In this document: positions 45,662 to 53,546 of the stretch, piece after piece
Layout: the number at the start of each line of letters is the position of its first letter
Position numbering within the stretch: the first letter of the stretch is position 1
DNA from: Hyphococcus aureus
GTDB taxonomy: Bacteria > Pseudomonadota > Alphaproteobacteria > Caulobacterales > Parvularculaceae
Length of the DNA: 64,000 nt
Assembly: GCF_042643165.1 (NCBI RefSeq)
Contig: NZ_JBHRSH010000001.1
Coordinates: 1,860,001 to 1,924,000, forward strand
Direction: 5' to 3'
Program-made: the position numbers and the translations under genes
The notes under the pieces: model-generated
The model's input: the letters and a program-made list of their open reading frames with translations, nothing else
Told to the model about the DNA's origin: nothing
Databases searched by the model: none

Positions 45662-46158
45662 TGACCAAGTGTGTCATGAACATCGATGACGCGGAGTTCA
45701 TGGACTTCGCCAGCCCGAATGGAAAGTTCAAAGCCAGGCTCGGACGTATGGGCCCGGCGCTGGGGCTGGATAAGCTCGGCGTCAATATGACAATTGTGGA
45801 GCCGGGAAAGCGCGCCTTTCCGTTTCACGTTCATCATGCGACGGAAGAATTGTTTTTCGTCCTGGAAGGCGAAGGCGAATATCGCTTCGGCGAGGGGACA
45901 CACCCGATTAAGCCGGGCGATCTGTTGTCGGCGCCCTGCGGCGGGCCTGAACGCGCGCACCAGATTATCAACACCGGCAAGGAGTTGCTGAAATATCTGT
46001 CGATTTCCGCCGGCGGCAATATGGATGTGGTGGAATATCCGGACTCTGGAAAATTCGCCGCTTTCTCCAGTGAAGATGGCTCATCGGAAAAAGTGCGCCT
46101 GCGCTATGTCGGGCGCACATCTTCCGCGGTGGATTATTTTGACGGCGAGGATGATTGA
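45661..46158 (+). CDS. cupin domain protein
   Basis: A 165 aa single-domain cupin. Metal-binding histidines appear in 'FPFHVHHATEELFFVLEGEGEY' (the G(X)5HXH(X)3,4E(X)6G motif, about residues 54-75) and the second cupin motif is near 'PGDLLSAPCGGPERAHQIINTG' (about 86-107). It starts with the A of the sufB stop codon (TGATG). Its activity is unknown; inclusion in the suf operon is unusual. Next comes a second cupin after 36 bases. Confidence 0.8.
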   Translation: MTKCVMNIDDAEFMDFASPNGKFKARLGRMGPALGLDKLGVNMTIVEPGKRAFPFHVHHATEELFFVLEGEGEYRFGEGTHPIKPGDLLSAPCGGPERAHQIINTGKELLKYLSISAGGNMDVVEYPDSGKFAAFSSEDGSSEKVRLRYVGRTSSAVDYFDGEDD

Positions 46159-46194
46159 GCCAATGTCCGCAACCGAGCTTGAGAGGATGAGCTG

Positions 46195-46683
46195 ATGTTC
46201 TGGCGACGCGAAGGCGGCCCGCTCGATATCAAGGACAATAGCCTCATGGCGTGGCTGTTGCGCATTGTCGCCGTCGTACTCGTGGCGGCGGTGGTGGTGA
46301 TGATGTTCCGCCTCTGGGCGCCGAGTGCGTCGGCGGAGGAGGAGACATCTTCGCTTCCCTATGCGCTCGATGCGGGCTGGAAGGGCGAGAAGGTTTGCGA
46401 ACTCCTCTTTGAGAATGACGAAACCCGCGTCGGGCGTTGCACCTTTGCGCCGGGCGTCGGCCATGAACGCCATTATCATCCGCCTCATTATGGATACATC
46501 CTCAAAGGCGGGACGATGCGCATTACTGACGCCGACGGAACGCGAGAGCAGGAAACGCCGGACGGCGCGTCATGGTGGAGCCCCGGCGTCGAATGGCACG
46601 AGGCCGTCAATGTTGGCGACACGACGACTGTCTATCTGATTTTCGAACCTAAGAGCGCGGTGATGAAAGAGGACGCACAATGA
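46195..46683 (+). CDS. membrane-anchored cupin protein
   Basis: A 162 aa protein with one membrane helix (about 18-40) and a periplasmic cupin domain. The ligands 'GHERHYHPPHYGYILKGGTMRI' (about 88-109) contain the HxH-type motif and 'GVEWHEAVNVGDT' is the second motif. ATG at 46195 has AGAGGA about 7 bases upstream. It overlaps the RidA-like gene by 4 bases. Together with the next two genes it forms an exported module inside the suf operon. Confidence 0.8.
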   Translation: MFWRREGGPLDIKDNSLMAWLLRIVAVVLVAAVVVMMFRLWAPSASAEEETSSLPYALDAGWKGEKVCELLFENDETRVGRCTFAPGVGHERHYHPPHYGYILKGGTMRITDADGTREQETPDGASWWSPGVEWHEAVNVGDTTTVYLIFEPKSAVMKEDAQ

Positions 46684-47120
46684 GATTTATTGCAATCGTC
46701 TTTGTTGGCTCCCTGTTGCTCACCGCTTGCGGTGAGGCTGAGACCGCAAGGACGTTCGACCGAGATCCATCGCTCGGCGATCTGCCGTTTTCTTCGGCGG
46801 TTGTTGTCGGCGACACAATTTATCTGTCGGGCGAGATTGGCCGCGCGCCGGGAACGACGACGGTGGTGGACGGTGGCGCGGGCGCGCAGACGCACCAGAT
46901 TTTTGCAAATTATAAGGCGACCCTCGAGCGTCTCGGCAGCGGCCTCGACGATATTGTGAAATGCACGGTCTTTCTGGAAGACATGACCGAATATGCGGCG
47001 ATGAACGAAGCCTATGCAGCGGCGTTTCCCGGCGACAAGCCGGCGCGGTCGACCATGGGTGTTGACGGGTTGGCGCTCGGCGCCGCGGTTGAGATCGAAT
47101 GTCTGGCGGTGAAATCATGA
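46680..47120 (+). CDS. lipoprotein of the RidA family
   Basis: A 146 aa protein with a lipoprotein signal (lipobox LLTAC, Cys17) followed by a RidA domain. RidA enzymes normally act in the cytoplasm to hydrolyse reactive enamines; the conserved arginine in 'PARSTMGVD' and the glutamate in 'EIECLAVK' are present. A surface or periplasmic lipoprotein form is unusual. It overlaps the cupin before it and the NTF2-like gene after it (ATGA), so translation is coupled. Confidence 0.82.
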   Translation: MRFIAIVFVGSLLLTACGEAETARTFDRDPSLGDLPFSSAVVVGDTIYLSGEIGRAPGTTTVVDGGAGAQTHQIFANYKATLERLGSGLDDIVKCTVFLEDMTEYAAMNEAYAAAFPGDKPARSTMGVDGLALGAAVEIECLAVKS

Positions 47121-47572
47121 AATATCTGGTCGTTCTTTTCGGCGCGCTGTGGCTCGCCGCTTGCGGCGCCGCTGAGACAACGCGTCCTGACTTCCGGACC
47201 GCGCTTGACGCGCATCTCGCCGCGATCGCGGCGAAGGACTTTGACGCCTACAAACCGACGGTCACATCCGGCGAAGACCTTCATCTTATCTTTCCGGACG
47301 GATCGGTTATAGAAACGACGCAAGGCGTGTTCGACTTTCACGAAGAATGGTTCGCCGATTCCAACTGGCGCATGGACCCTGACGTCGTGAAAGTCATGGA
47401 AGGCGAGGACATGGCCGCCGCGCTCCTGAAATATGATTATCGCGATACGCCCGAGGGCGACCCGCGCGCGTCATGGCTCATTCTGGTTTTCGGACTGGAA
47501 AATGGCCAATGGCGGCTCATCCACGATCAGAACACACGCATCATCCAACAAACCAGTAGCGAAGACGTATAA
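47117..47572 (+). CDS. NTF2-like lipoprotein (SnoaL/DUF4440 type)
   Basis: A 151 aa protein with lipobox LAAC near residue 15, followed by a cone-shaped NTF2-like domain: 'ALDAHLAAIAAKDFDAYKPTVT' helix then 'WFADSNWRMD' and 'WLILVFGLENGQWRLIHDQNT' strands. I chose ATG at 47117, which overlaps the RidA stop as ATGA. This fold binds small molecules or acts as a generic enzyme scaffold; the ligand is unknown. The gene's stop overlaps the sufC start (TAATG). Confidence 0.72.
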   Translation: MKYLVVLFGALWLAACGAAETTRPDFRTALDAHLAAIAAKDFDAYKPTVTSGEDLHLIFPDGSVIETTQGVFDFHEEWFADSNWRMDPDVVKVMEGEDMAAALLKYDYRDTPEGDPRASWLILVFGLENGQWRLIHDQNTRIIQQTSSEDV

Positions 47573-48318
47573 TGTTGAAGATTGACGATCTCCACGTCGC
47601 CGTCGGCGGCAATGAAATCCTGAAGGGCCTGTCGCTGGACGTCCCCAAGGGCGAAGTGCATGCGATTATGGGGCCGAACGGCTCGGGCAAGTCGACGCTG
47701 TCTTACACCGTCGCCGGGCGCGACGGGTATGAAGCGACGTCGGGCGGCGTGACGCTGGACGGCGAGAACATGCTTGATCTCGATCCTGATGAACGCGCTG
47801 CGAAAGGCTTGTTCCTGTCCTTTCAGCACCCCATGGAAATTCCCGGCGTCCAGACCATGAATTTCATCCGCACGGCGATGAACGCTCAGCGCAAGGCGCG
47901 CGGAGAAGACGAAGTGTCGGCGGCGGATTTTATTCGCCTCATTCGTGAAAAGGCGAAACTTGTCGGCCTCGATGACGCCAAGCTGAAACGCCAGTTCAAT
48001 GTGGGTTTTTCCGGCGGCGAGAAAAAGCGCATGGAAATGCTGCAAATGGCGATGTTCGAACCGCGTTTTGCGATCATGGATGAAACCGATTCCGGTCTCG
48101 ATATCGACGCGTTAAAAATGGTCGGCGATGTGGTGAACGCCCTTCGTGGGCCTGACCGCGGTTTCCTCGTGATCACCCACTATCAGCGATTGCTCGATTA
48201 TATCAAACCGGACGCCGTGCATGTGCTGGCCGGCGGGCGCATCGTCAAATCCGGCGGGCCGGAGCTGGCGCTGGCGCTCGAAAAATCCGGCTATGAACAG
48301 TTTATTGAGGCGGCGTGA
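47572..48318 (+). CDS. sufC: Fe-S cluster assembly ATPase SufC
   Basis: ABC-type ATPase that powers SufBCD. It is 248 aa with Walker A GPNGSGKS (34-41), signature FSGGEKKR (146-153) and Walker B 'FAIMDETDSGLD' (about 164-175), where the DETDSGLD sequence is typical of SufC. It starts within the stop of the NTF2-like gene and overlaps sufD (GTGA). Confidence 0.96.
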   Translation: MLKIDDLHVAVGGNEILKGLSLDVPKGEVHAIMGPNGSGKSTLSYTVAGRDGYEATSGGVTLDGENMLDLDPDERAAKGLFLSFQHPMEIPGVQTMNFIRTAMNAQRKARGEDEVSAADFIRLIREKAKLVGLDDAKLKRQFNVGFSGGEKKRMEMLQMAMFEPRFAIMDETDSGLDIDALKMVGDVVNALRGPDRGFLVITHYQRLLDYIKPDAVHVLAGGRIVKSGGPELALALEKSGYEQFIEAA

Positions 48319-49553
48319 ACGAAATGACGGCGCTATCCAACCCTTCTCCGTTTGAAGCCGCGCTGGAAGACGCGTTCGCCGCCCGTTCGAAAACGAACGA
48401 GGCGCAGGCGGCGGCGTTTGACCGGTTCGCCTCGCTGCGCTTGCCGAACCGCCGCGTCGAGGGGTGGAAATGGACCGACGTCAATGCGGCGCTGCGCAGT
48501 GTGACGCCTGGAGAGGCGAGCGCGCCGGACCTGATCGCGCCGTCTCCTTTTGCCGCGCTTGAGCCGCTGGAATTTCGCATCGTCAACGGCAAGGTGAGCC
48601 TGCCTGACGAACCCATGCCGGAAGGATTGCGTTACGGAATCATGGACCCGGTCGCGACCATTCCGGAGCTGGAAAAACATCCCATCGCGACGCTGAATGT
48701 CGCGATGACGCGAAAGGCGCTGGGGCTTGAGGTGCTTGAAGGGTGTGACGTTGAGCGTCCGATCCTCATTCGCCATATCGTTTCAGGCGCAGGGTTTTCC
48801 TTCGCCCAGACCATGATGCGTATTTCGCCAGGCGCAAAGGTTCAAATCATCGAAACCTATGAAGGCGAGGGCGCCGGATTTTATTCCCATCTCTGCCATA
48901 TGGTCGTGCGCGATGGCGGCGAATGCCGCCGGGTCATGTTGCAGGATAGTTCCGGCGACAGCATCGTCAACGGGATTTGCGCCGCGAAGATCGATAAGGA
49001 GGCGCGCTTTGAGCAGACCTCCTTGTCAACGGGAGCGCGGCTTTGCCGGCATGAGACACACGCCCATTTCTGGGCGCCGGGCTCTTCAGCGGCGATCAAC
49101 AGCGCCGCCTTGCTCTCGGGCGAGCGCCATTCCGACTTCACAAGCGACGTCAAACACGTTGCGCCCGATTGCGCCGTGCGCCAGTTGCACAAAGGCGTCG
49201 CCCGGGATCGCAGCCGCAACGTCTTTCAGGGCAAGTTCCATGTCTTGCGCGAGGCGCAGAAGACCGACGCGAAAATGACCGCCAATGCGCTGCTTTTATC
49301 TGATGGCGCGGAAGCGAACCACAAGCCCGAGCTTGAAATCTACGCCGACGATGTGGAATGCGCACACGGGTCTACGGTCGGCGCGCTCGATGACGATGCG
49401 CTCTTTTATCTGCGTCAGCGGGGCTTAAGCGAGGTTCAGGCGCGCGCATTGCTGGTTGAGGCGTTTGTCGGTGAAGTGACGGAAAGCATTGAAAACGAGG
49501 CGCTGCGCGCGATCTTTGCGGTGCGCGTCAGTGATTGGCTGGAGCAGGCATGA
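48315..49553 (+). CDS. sufD: Fe-S cluster assembly protein SufD
   Basis: Partner of SufB in the SufBCD scaffold. It is 412 aa with the N-terminal helical part and C-terminal beta-helix, including 'FQGKFHVLREAQKTDAKM' and 'DALFYLRQRGLSEVQARALLVEAFVGE' which are SufB/SufD hallmarks. The likely start is GTG at 48315 overlapping the sufC stop; an ATG at 48324 is an alternative. Its stop overlaps the next start (ATGA). Confidence 0.94.
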   Translation: MNEMTALSNPSPFEAALEDAFAARSKTNEAQAAAFDRFASLRLPNRRVEGWKWTDVNAALRSVTPGEASAPDLIAPSPFAALEPLEFRIVNGKVSLPDEPMPEGLRYGIMDPVATIPELEKHPIATLNVAMTRKALGLEVLEGCDVERPILIRHIVSGAGFSFAQTMMRISPGAKVQIIETYEGEGAGFYSHLCHMVVRDGGECRRVMLQDSSGDSIVNGICAAKIDKEARFEQTSLSTGARLCRHETHAHFWAPGSSAAINSAALLSGERHSDFTSDVKHVAPDCAVRQLHKGVARDRSRNVFQGKFHVLREAQKTDAKMTANALLLSDGAEANHKPELEIYADDVECAHGSTVGALDDDALFYLRQRGLSEVQARALLVEAFVGEVTESIENEALRAIFAVRVSDWLEQA

Positions 49554-49786
49554 AAATGTTTTTTGGCGTATTTCTAGTCTTTTCGTTGGGATTATTTCTG
49601 GCCCAGTTTGTCGGTATTGATGTTTCAAGTCAGCCAGACTTTGTTTCGAAAAGTGCGTTGTTGATCGACCAAGTGGATTGGATTCTTGTTTTTGGTGTGG
49701 CTCTAACGGCCGCAGCTTTAGTGACTAGTGTGTCCTTGTTAAAACATACACCAATTGGGAAAGCATTGGATTCTCGCGATGAGTGA
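49550..49786 (+). CDS. second AT-rich small membrane protein in suf operon
   Basis: A 78 aa protein with two hydrophobic segments (about 3-24 and 47-66). It starts at ATG 49550, overlapping the sufD stop (ATGA), and overlaps sufS by 8 bases. Its GC content is about 43 percent over 180 bases that I counted, in a GC-rich operon. No family recognised. Together with the genes at 43815 and 62745 it forms a recurring pattern: AT-rich, membrane-embedded, spliced with base overlaps between operon genes. Confidence 0.7.
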   Translation: MKMFFGVFLVFSLGLFLAQFVGIDVSSQPDFVSKSALLIDQVDWILVFGVALTAAALVTSVSLLKHTPIGKALDSRDE

Positions 49787-51020
49787 TGGATCACAAATAG
49801 CGACTCTTGATGTCGAGGCACTCCGCAAGGAATTTCCAATTCTGTCGCGCGACGCTTATGGCAAGCGGCTTGTCTATCTCGACAGCGCGGCCTCGGCGCA
49901 AAAGCCTAAGGCCGTCATTGAAGCGATGACGCACTCGATGGCGCATTCCTATGCGAATGTGCATCGCGGGCTTCACTTGCTGTCCAACGAAACAACGGCG
50001 GCCTATGAAGAGGCGCGCAAGACGGTTGCAACATTCCTCAATGCGAAGTCGCCGGATGAAATCATTTTCACCTCCGGCGGAACGGACGCGTTTAATCTTG
50101 TCTCCTACGCAATGGGGGTCAATGAAATCGGGGAGGGGGATGAAATCATCCTCTCCGTCGCGGAGCATCACTCCAATATCGTGCCTTGGCATTTCCTGCG
50201 CGAGCGCAAGGGCGCGGTGTTGAAATGGCTCGATGTCAGCGATGACGGGGAGATTGATCTCGACGCATACGCCGCGCTGTTCACCTCGAAAACGAAACTT
50301 GTGGCGCTGTCACACATGTCGAACGTGCTTGGCGCGCCGGCGCCGGCGAAAGAGCTGGCGAAGATCGCGCACGACCATGGCGCGAAAATCCTGTTTGACG
50401 GCTGCCAGGCGGGCGTCCATGGCGCCGTGGATGTTCAGAACATTGACTGCGATTTTTACGTGCTGACCGGCCACAAGCTTTACGGGCCGTCAGGCGTCGG
50501 CGTTCTCTATGGCAAGATGGACGCTTTGAAAGCCCTGCCGCCGTTCAAGGGCGGGGGCGAGATGATCGACATGGTGACGCAAGACGCCGTCACCTATAAC
50601 GATCCGCCGCACCGTTTTGAGGCAGGCACGCCGCCGATCCTTGAAGCGATCGGTCTCGGCGCGTCCTTGAACTGGATGGCGGGCAAAGGCGTTGACGCCA
50701 TCGCGGCGCATGAGGCGCGGCTGAACGCCCATGTTCTTGAAGAACTGGCGAAACTGAATTTCGTGCGGGTCTTCGGGCGCGCGGAAGGAAAGGCGCCGAT
50801 CATCGCCTTCACCGTAGAGGGCGCGCACCCGCATGACATTTCCGCGATCCTTGACCGCACCGGCGTGGCCGTGCGCGCCGGCCATCATTGCGCGCAACCG
50901 TTGATGAAACGCCTTGGCGTTCCGGCGACCGCGCGCGCGAGCTTCGCCGCCTACAACACCCATGAAGACGTAGAGGCCTTGATTGCCGGTCTCCACAAAA
51001 CGCACCAGATGCTGGGCTGA
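49779..51020 (+). CDS. sufS: cysteine desulfurase SufS (group II)
   Basis: PLP-dependent cysteine desulfurase that feeds sulfur to SufBCD. It is 413 aa from ATG at 49779. PLP Lys233 is in 'TGHKLYGPSG' and catalytic Cys371 in 'RAGHHCAQP', matching the group II position (Cys364 in E. coli SufS). Group II enzymes usually need a SufE or SufU partner; neither is in the window. It overlaps the AT-rich small gene by 8 bases. Confidence 0.95.
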   Translation: MSDGSQIATLDVEALRKEFPILSRDAYGKRLVYLDSAASAQKPKAVIEAMTHSMAHSYANVHRGLHLLSNETTAAYEEARKTVATFLNAKSPDEIIFTSGGTDAFNLVSYAMGVNEIGEGDEIILSVAEHHSNIVPWHFLRERKGAVLKWLDVSDDGEIDLDAYAALFTSKTKLVALSHMSNVLGAPAPAKELAKIAHDHGAKILFDGCQAGVHGAVDVQNIDCDFYVLTGHKLYGPSGVGVLYGKMDALKALPPFKGGGEMIDMVTQDAVTYNDPPHRFEAGTPPILEAIGLGASLNWMAGKGVDAIAAHEARLNAHVLEELAKLNFVRVFGRAEGKAPIIAFTVEGAHPHDISAILDRTGVAVRAGHHCAQPLMKRLGVPATARASFAAYNTHEDVEALIAGLHKTHQMLG

Positions 51021-51029
51021 GAGTTAGTT

Positions 51030-51431
51030 ATGGACGAGCAACGCGACATTATCGATGTAAACCCGCCCGCCGAACCGGCGCCGCAGGCTGAAACTTCCGG
51101 CGCATCCTCAATCCCGGAGGAGGAGCTAGGGCGGATTACAGGCGACGTCATCAAGTCGCTGAAGACCGTTTACGACCCGGAAATCCCGGTTGATATTTAT
51201 GAGCTGGGCCTCATCTATAAGGTGGACCTTAACGACGACCGGCTATTGACGATCGATATGACCCTGACGGCGCCGGGCTGTCCGGTGGCGGGCGAAATGC
51301 CCGGCTGGGTCGAAGGCGCGGTGCGCGGTGTCGAAGGCGTTGACGATGTGACGGTGAACATGGTGTTCGAGCCGCCCTGGACGCCGGAGCGCATGTCCGA
51401 CGAAGCGAAGCTCGAACTGGGATGGTTGTAA
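51030..51431 (+). CDS. sufT: SUF-associated DUF59 protein (SufT/PaaD-like)
   Basis: A 133 aa protein of the MIP18/DUF59 family that aids maturation of Fe-S proteins. The core 'SLKTVYDPEIPVDIYELGLIYKVD' (about 46-69) is diagnostic, with 'APGCPVAGEMPGWV' after it. The N-terminal 30 residues are acidic and proline-rich. It is 9 bases downstream of sufS. In many SUF operons this gene follows sufS. Confidence 0.9.
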   Translation: MDEQRDIIDVNPPAEPAPQAETSGASSIPEEELGRITGDVIKSLKTVYDPEIPVDIYELGLIYKVDLNDDRLLTIDMTLTAPGCPVAGEMPGWVEGAVRGVEGVDDVTVNMVFEPPWTPERMSDEAKLELGWL

Positions 51432-51432
51432 A

Positions 51433-51801
51433 ATGGCGAGACGTCCGAGACCTAAAGTCGTAACCCTGACCGATGCCGCCGCAGCGCGCATGGGAGAGAT
51501 CATGTCAGACGCTGAGGAGAATTTCATCGGCGTCAAGATCGGCGTCAAAAACGGCGGCTGCGCCGGCATGGAATACACCATGGATTACGCGACCGAGGCG
51601 GGGCCCATGGATGAAGTTGTCGAAGAAAACGGCATCAAGATTCTGATTGATCCGAAAGCGATCCTGTTTCTTATTGGAACGCAGATCGACTACGTCACCG
51701 AGAAGCTGTCGCAGCGTTTCGTCTTCAACAATCCAAACCAGACTGACGCCTGCGGCTGCGGCGAAAGTGTGACGATTGTGCCTGCGAAGGCTGACGCGTA
51801 A
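51433..51801 (+). CDS. sufA: A-type Fe-S carrier protein (SufA/IscA/HesB family)
   Basis: Delivers Fe-S clusters to target apoproteins. It is 122 aa with all three ligands: Cys43 in 'NGGCAGMEY', and Cys107 and Cys109 in 'DACGCGES'. It directly follows the DUF59 gene and its stop overlaps the TfoX-like start by one base. Naming it sufA rests on operon position; erpA-type function is also possible. Confidence 0.92.
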   Translation: MARRPRPKVVTLTDAAAARMGEIMSDAEENFIGVKIGVKNGGCAGMEYTMDYATEAGPMDEVVEENGIKILIDPKAILFLIGTQIDYVTEKLSQRFVFNNPNQTDACGCGESVTIVPAKADA

Positions 51802-52208
51802 TGGCGCCTTCGGCGTCGTTTATCGATTACGCCAAAGACCTGTTCTCACCCTTTGGTGAAATTTCCATCCGCAAGATGTTCGGCGGCGCCGGGATTTACT
51901 GCGACGGCGCGATTTTCGCGATCATCGGCGATGACGATATCTGGTTCAAAGTCGATGACGTGACGCGTGCAGAGTTCGAGGCGGCGGGGCTTCATCCCTT
52001 CGAAGTGGAGATGAACGGCAAGACCGGAACCATGTCCTATTACAATGCGCCGGAAGAAATCTTCGACGACAATGATGCGCTTCGCCATTGGACCGGACTG
52101 GCGCTCGGCGCTTCCGCGCGCGGCAAGAAGCCGGCCAAAAAGAAAGCTGCAAAAAAGGCCGCTCCCAAAACAGCAAAGTCAAAATCCGTGAATCGCGCGC
52201 GGCGATAA
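51801..52208 (+). CDS. TfoX/Sxy N-terminal domain protein
   Basis: A 135 aa protein with the TfoX N-terminal domain signature 'SIRKMFGGAGIYCDGAIFAII' split over about 20-40 and 'WFKVDDVTRAEFEAAGLHPF'. The last 25 residues are lysine/alanine-rich ('KKPAKKKAAKKAAPK'), suggesting nucleic-acid contact or a flexible tail. TfoX domains regulate competence in gammaproteobacteria, but single-domain proteins in alphaproteobacteria are of unknown role. It ends the suf operon. Confidence 0.85.
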   Translation: MAPSASFIDYAKDLFSPFGEISIRKMFGGAGIYCDGAIFAIIGDDDIWFKVDDVTRAEFEAAGLHPFEVEMNGKTGTMSYYNAPEEIFDDNDALRHWTGLALGASARGKKPAKKKAAKKAAPKTAKSKSVNRARR

Positions 52209-52252
52209 AGCGGGGCGGAGGTTGGAGTCTATGTTTGAGGGACTCTCCCTCT

Positions 52253-52270
52253 TCCCCCGCAAGCGGGGGA
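52253..52270. terminator. GC-rich hairpin after suf operon, possible terminator
   Basis: TCCCCCGC (52253-52260) pairs perfectly with GCGGGGGA (52263-52270) around a two-base AA loop. It lies 45 bases after the TfoX-like stop. There is no T-run after it, so rho-independent termination is doubtful; it may stabilise the transcript's 3' end or be part of a dispersed repeat. Confidence 0.35.
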
Positions 52271-52345
52271 GGAGAAAATGAGCCTCAAATCATCACCCTA
52301 ATAAGTGGAAAAAAACCCCGGACAGGCGAAAAAGGCTGGTTTTTC

Positions 52346-52383
52346 GAGGTTTGGTGCAAAGTTATCCACCACTTCCAAACCTC
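52346..52383. repeat. 9-base perfect inverted repeat with 20-base loop
   Basis: GAGGTTTGG (52346-52354) and CCAAACCTC (52375-52383) flank a loop that contains TTATCCACC, one base off a DnaA box. It lies in the unexplained gap. One near-match is not enough to propose an origin; an operator or structured RNA is equally possible. Confidence 0.5.
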
Positions 52384-52739
52384 CCATATGATCGAAAACA
52401 GTCCGGATGCGGAGAGGCGGTGAGGCCTGCCGTTCCCATCGATCCGGATTGCGGCGCGCAGGGCGCGAGGGTTGCGAAACGGAAACTCTTCGCGCGCTGG
52501 CCGGTCGCAGAGCCCGGGCTTTCTGGCGGCGTAACTCTGGCGCGTAAAAACCGTCAGGGGTCGTCATTACGGCCGGGCCCGCCGACGCTGAACAACGCTG
52601 CAAATGCGGGGCGTGATGCGCCCTTATGTTTCATAGTGCGATGGACGTTTCACGCCCCGCGCCTCTCCACTTTATGCGCTCGGACCTTTCGGAGTCGCGG
52701 CGGGATAAAGCTGTTGCGATGGATGTAGACAAGCGTATG

Positions 52740-53462
52740 TCAGCCGAAAAGCTCGGCAAGGAAGTTCGTCATCGCCTGCCACGACCGCCGGTCGGCGTCG
52801 GCGTCGTAGACGGTGCCGAAATCCGCATCGTTCGCCTTCGGATTCGTGAAGGCGTGCATGGTCCCGCCATAGGCGTGAAGCTGCCAGTCGGCTTTCGCCT
52901 TGGTCATTTCTTCACCGAAGGCTTTGACATTGTCCGGCGTCGCCATGGGGTCGTCCCAGCCATGGAGCGCCAGCACTTTCGGATTGATGTTCGCGGCGGT
53001 GTTGCCCGGCGCATGGAGAAGGCCATGGAAACTGACGACGCCTGCGGCGTCCGCGTTAGAGCGGGCGATGTCGAGAACGCAAAGCCCGCCGAAGCAAAAT
53101 CCGATGGCGGCGATTTTCGCGCCGTCGACTTCCGGCTGATCCTTGACCATGTCGATGGTTGCTTTCAGCCGCTCTTGCAGCATCGGACGGTTTTCGGTGA
53201 AGGGTTTGATGAGCGTCTGGCATTCTTCTTTCGTTTCGCCAAGAACGCCCTTGCCGAAAAGATCGATGGCGACACCCGTGTAGCCAAGCTTGGCGAGCGC
53301 TTCTGCTTTTTGATTTTCAAAGGGGGAGCGGCCAGCCCAGGCGTGACAGATCAGAACGCCGGGTTTCGGTGCGCCATCCAAAGCATTGGCGGGCGCCGCC
53401 AGAAAGGCTTCGAAAGTCTCGCCGTCTATCGTGTAATCAAAGGAACGCGTCTGGGCCGCCAT
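52740..53462 (-). CDS. dienelactone hydrolase family protein
   Basis: An alpha/beta hydrolase of 240 aa in the dienelactone hydrolase family. The nucleophile cysteine is in 'IGFCFGG' (about 110-116), typical of DLH, which uses Cys rather than Ser. 'ALHGWDDPMATP' supplies the Asp and 'YGGTMHAFTNP' the His. ATG at 53462 has GGAGG 8 bases upstream. The substrate is unknown; many family members are not aromatic-degradation enzymes. Confidence 0.9.
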   Translation of the reverse strand: MAAQTRSFDYTIDGETFEAFLAAPANALDGAPKPGVLICHAWAGRSPFENQKAEALAKLGYTGVAIDLFGKGVLGETKEECQTLIKPFTENRPMLQERLKATIDMVKDQPEVDGAKIAAIGFCFGGLCVLDIARSNADAAGVVSFHGLLHAPGNTAANINPKVLALHGWDDPMATPDNVKAFGEEMTKAKADWQLHAYGGTMHAFTNPKANDADFGTVYDADADRRSWQAMTNFLAELFG

Positions 53463-53546
53463 GTGGTTCTCCTCCATCTGCAATCTGATGAAGGTTTTGC
53501 CAGCCTGATCCGCGTTTGTCAGCCTCGAACGTGAAGCTGTCCTGCG

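Larger units (their letters stand above)
52209..52739. other. 531-base gap between convergent genes, content unknown
   Basis: The TfoX-like gene (plus) and the dienelactone hydrolase (minus) end on either side, so no promoter is needed here, yet other convergent pairs in this window end within 0-4 bases. The gap holds two inverted repeats (52253-52270 and 52346-52383). I checked by eye for RNase P, SRP and tmRNA signatures and found none. Reading frames crossing it resemble no known protein. Confidence 0.45.

Noticed and set aside
52346..52383. Origin of replication suggested by TTATCCACC
   Set aside because: Only one near-DnaA box, no cluster of boxes, no AT-rich unwinding region and no origin-linked genes nearby.
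52401..52640. RNase P RNA gene
   Set aside because: A segment on the minus strand loosely resembles the conserved GAGGAAAGTCCGGGCT block, but the other universal blocks are missing.
52351..52728. 125 aa reading frame in the 531-base gap
   Set aside because: Starts with a rare TTG and has no recognised family; arginine/proline-rich content is typical of chance frames in GC-rich DNA.
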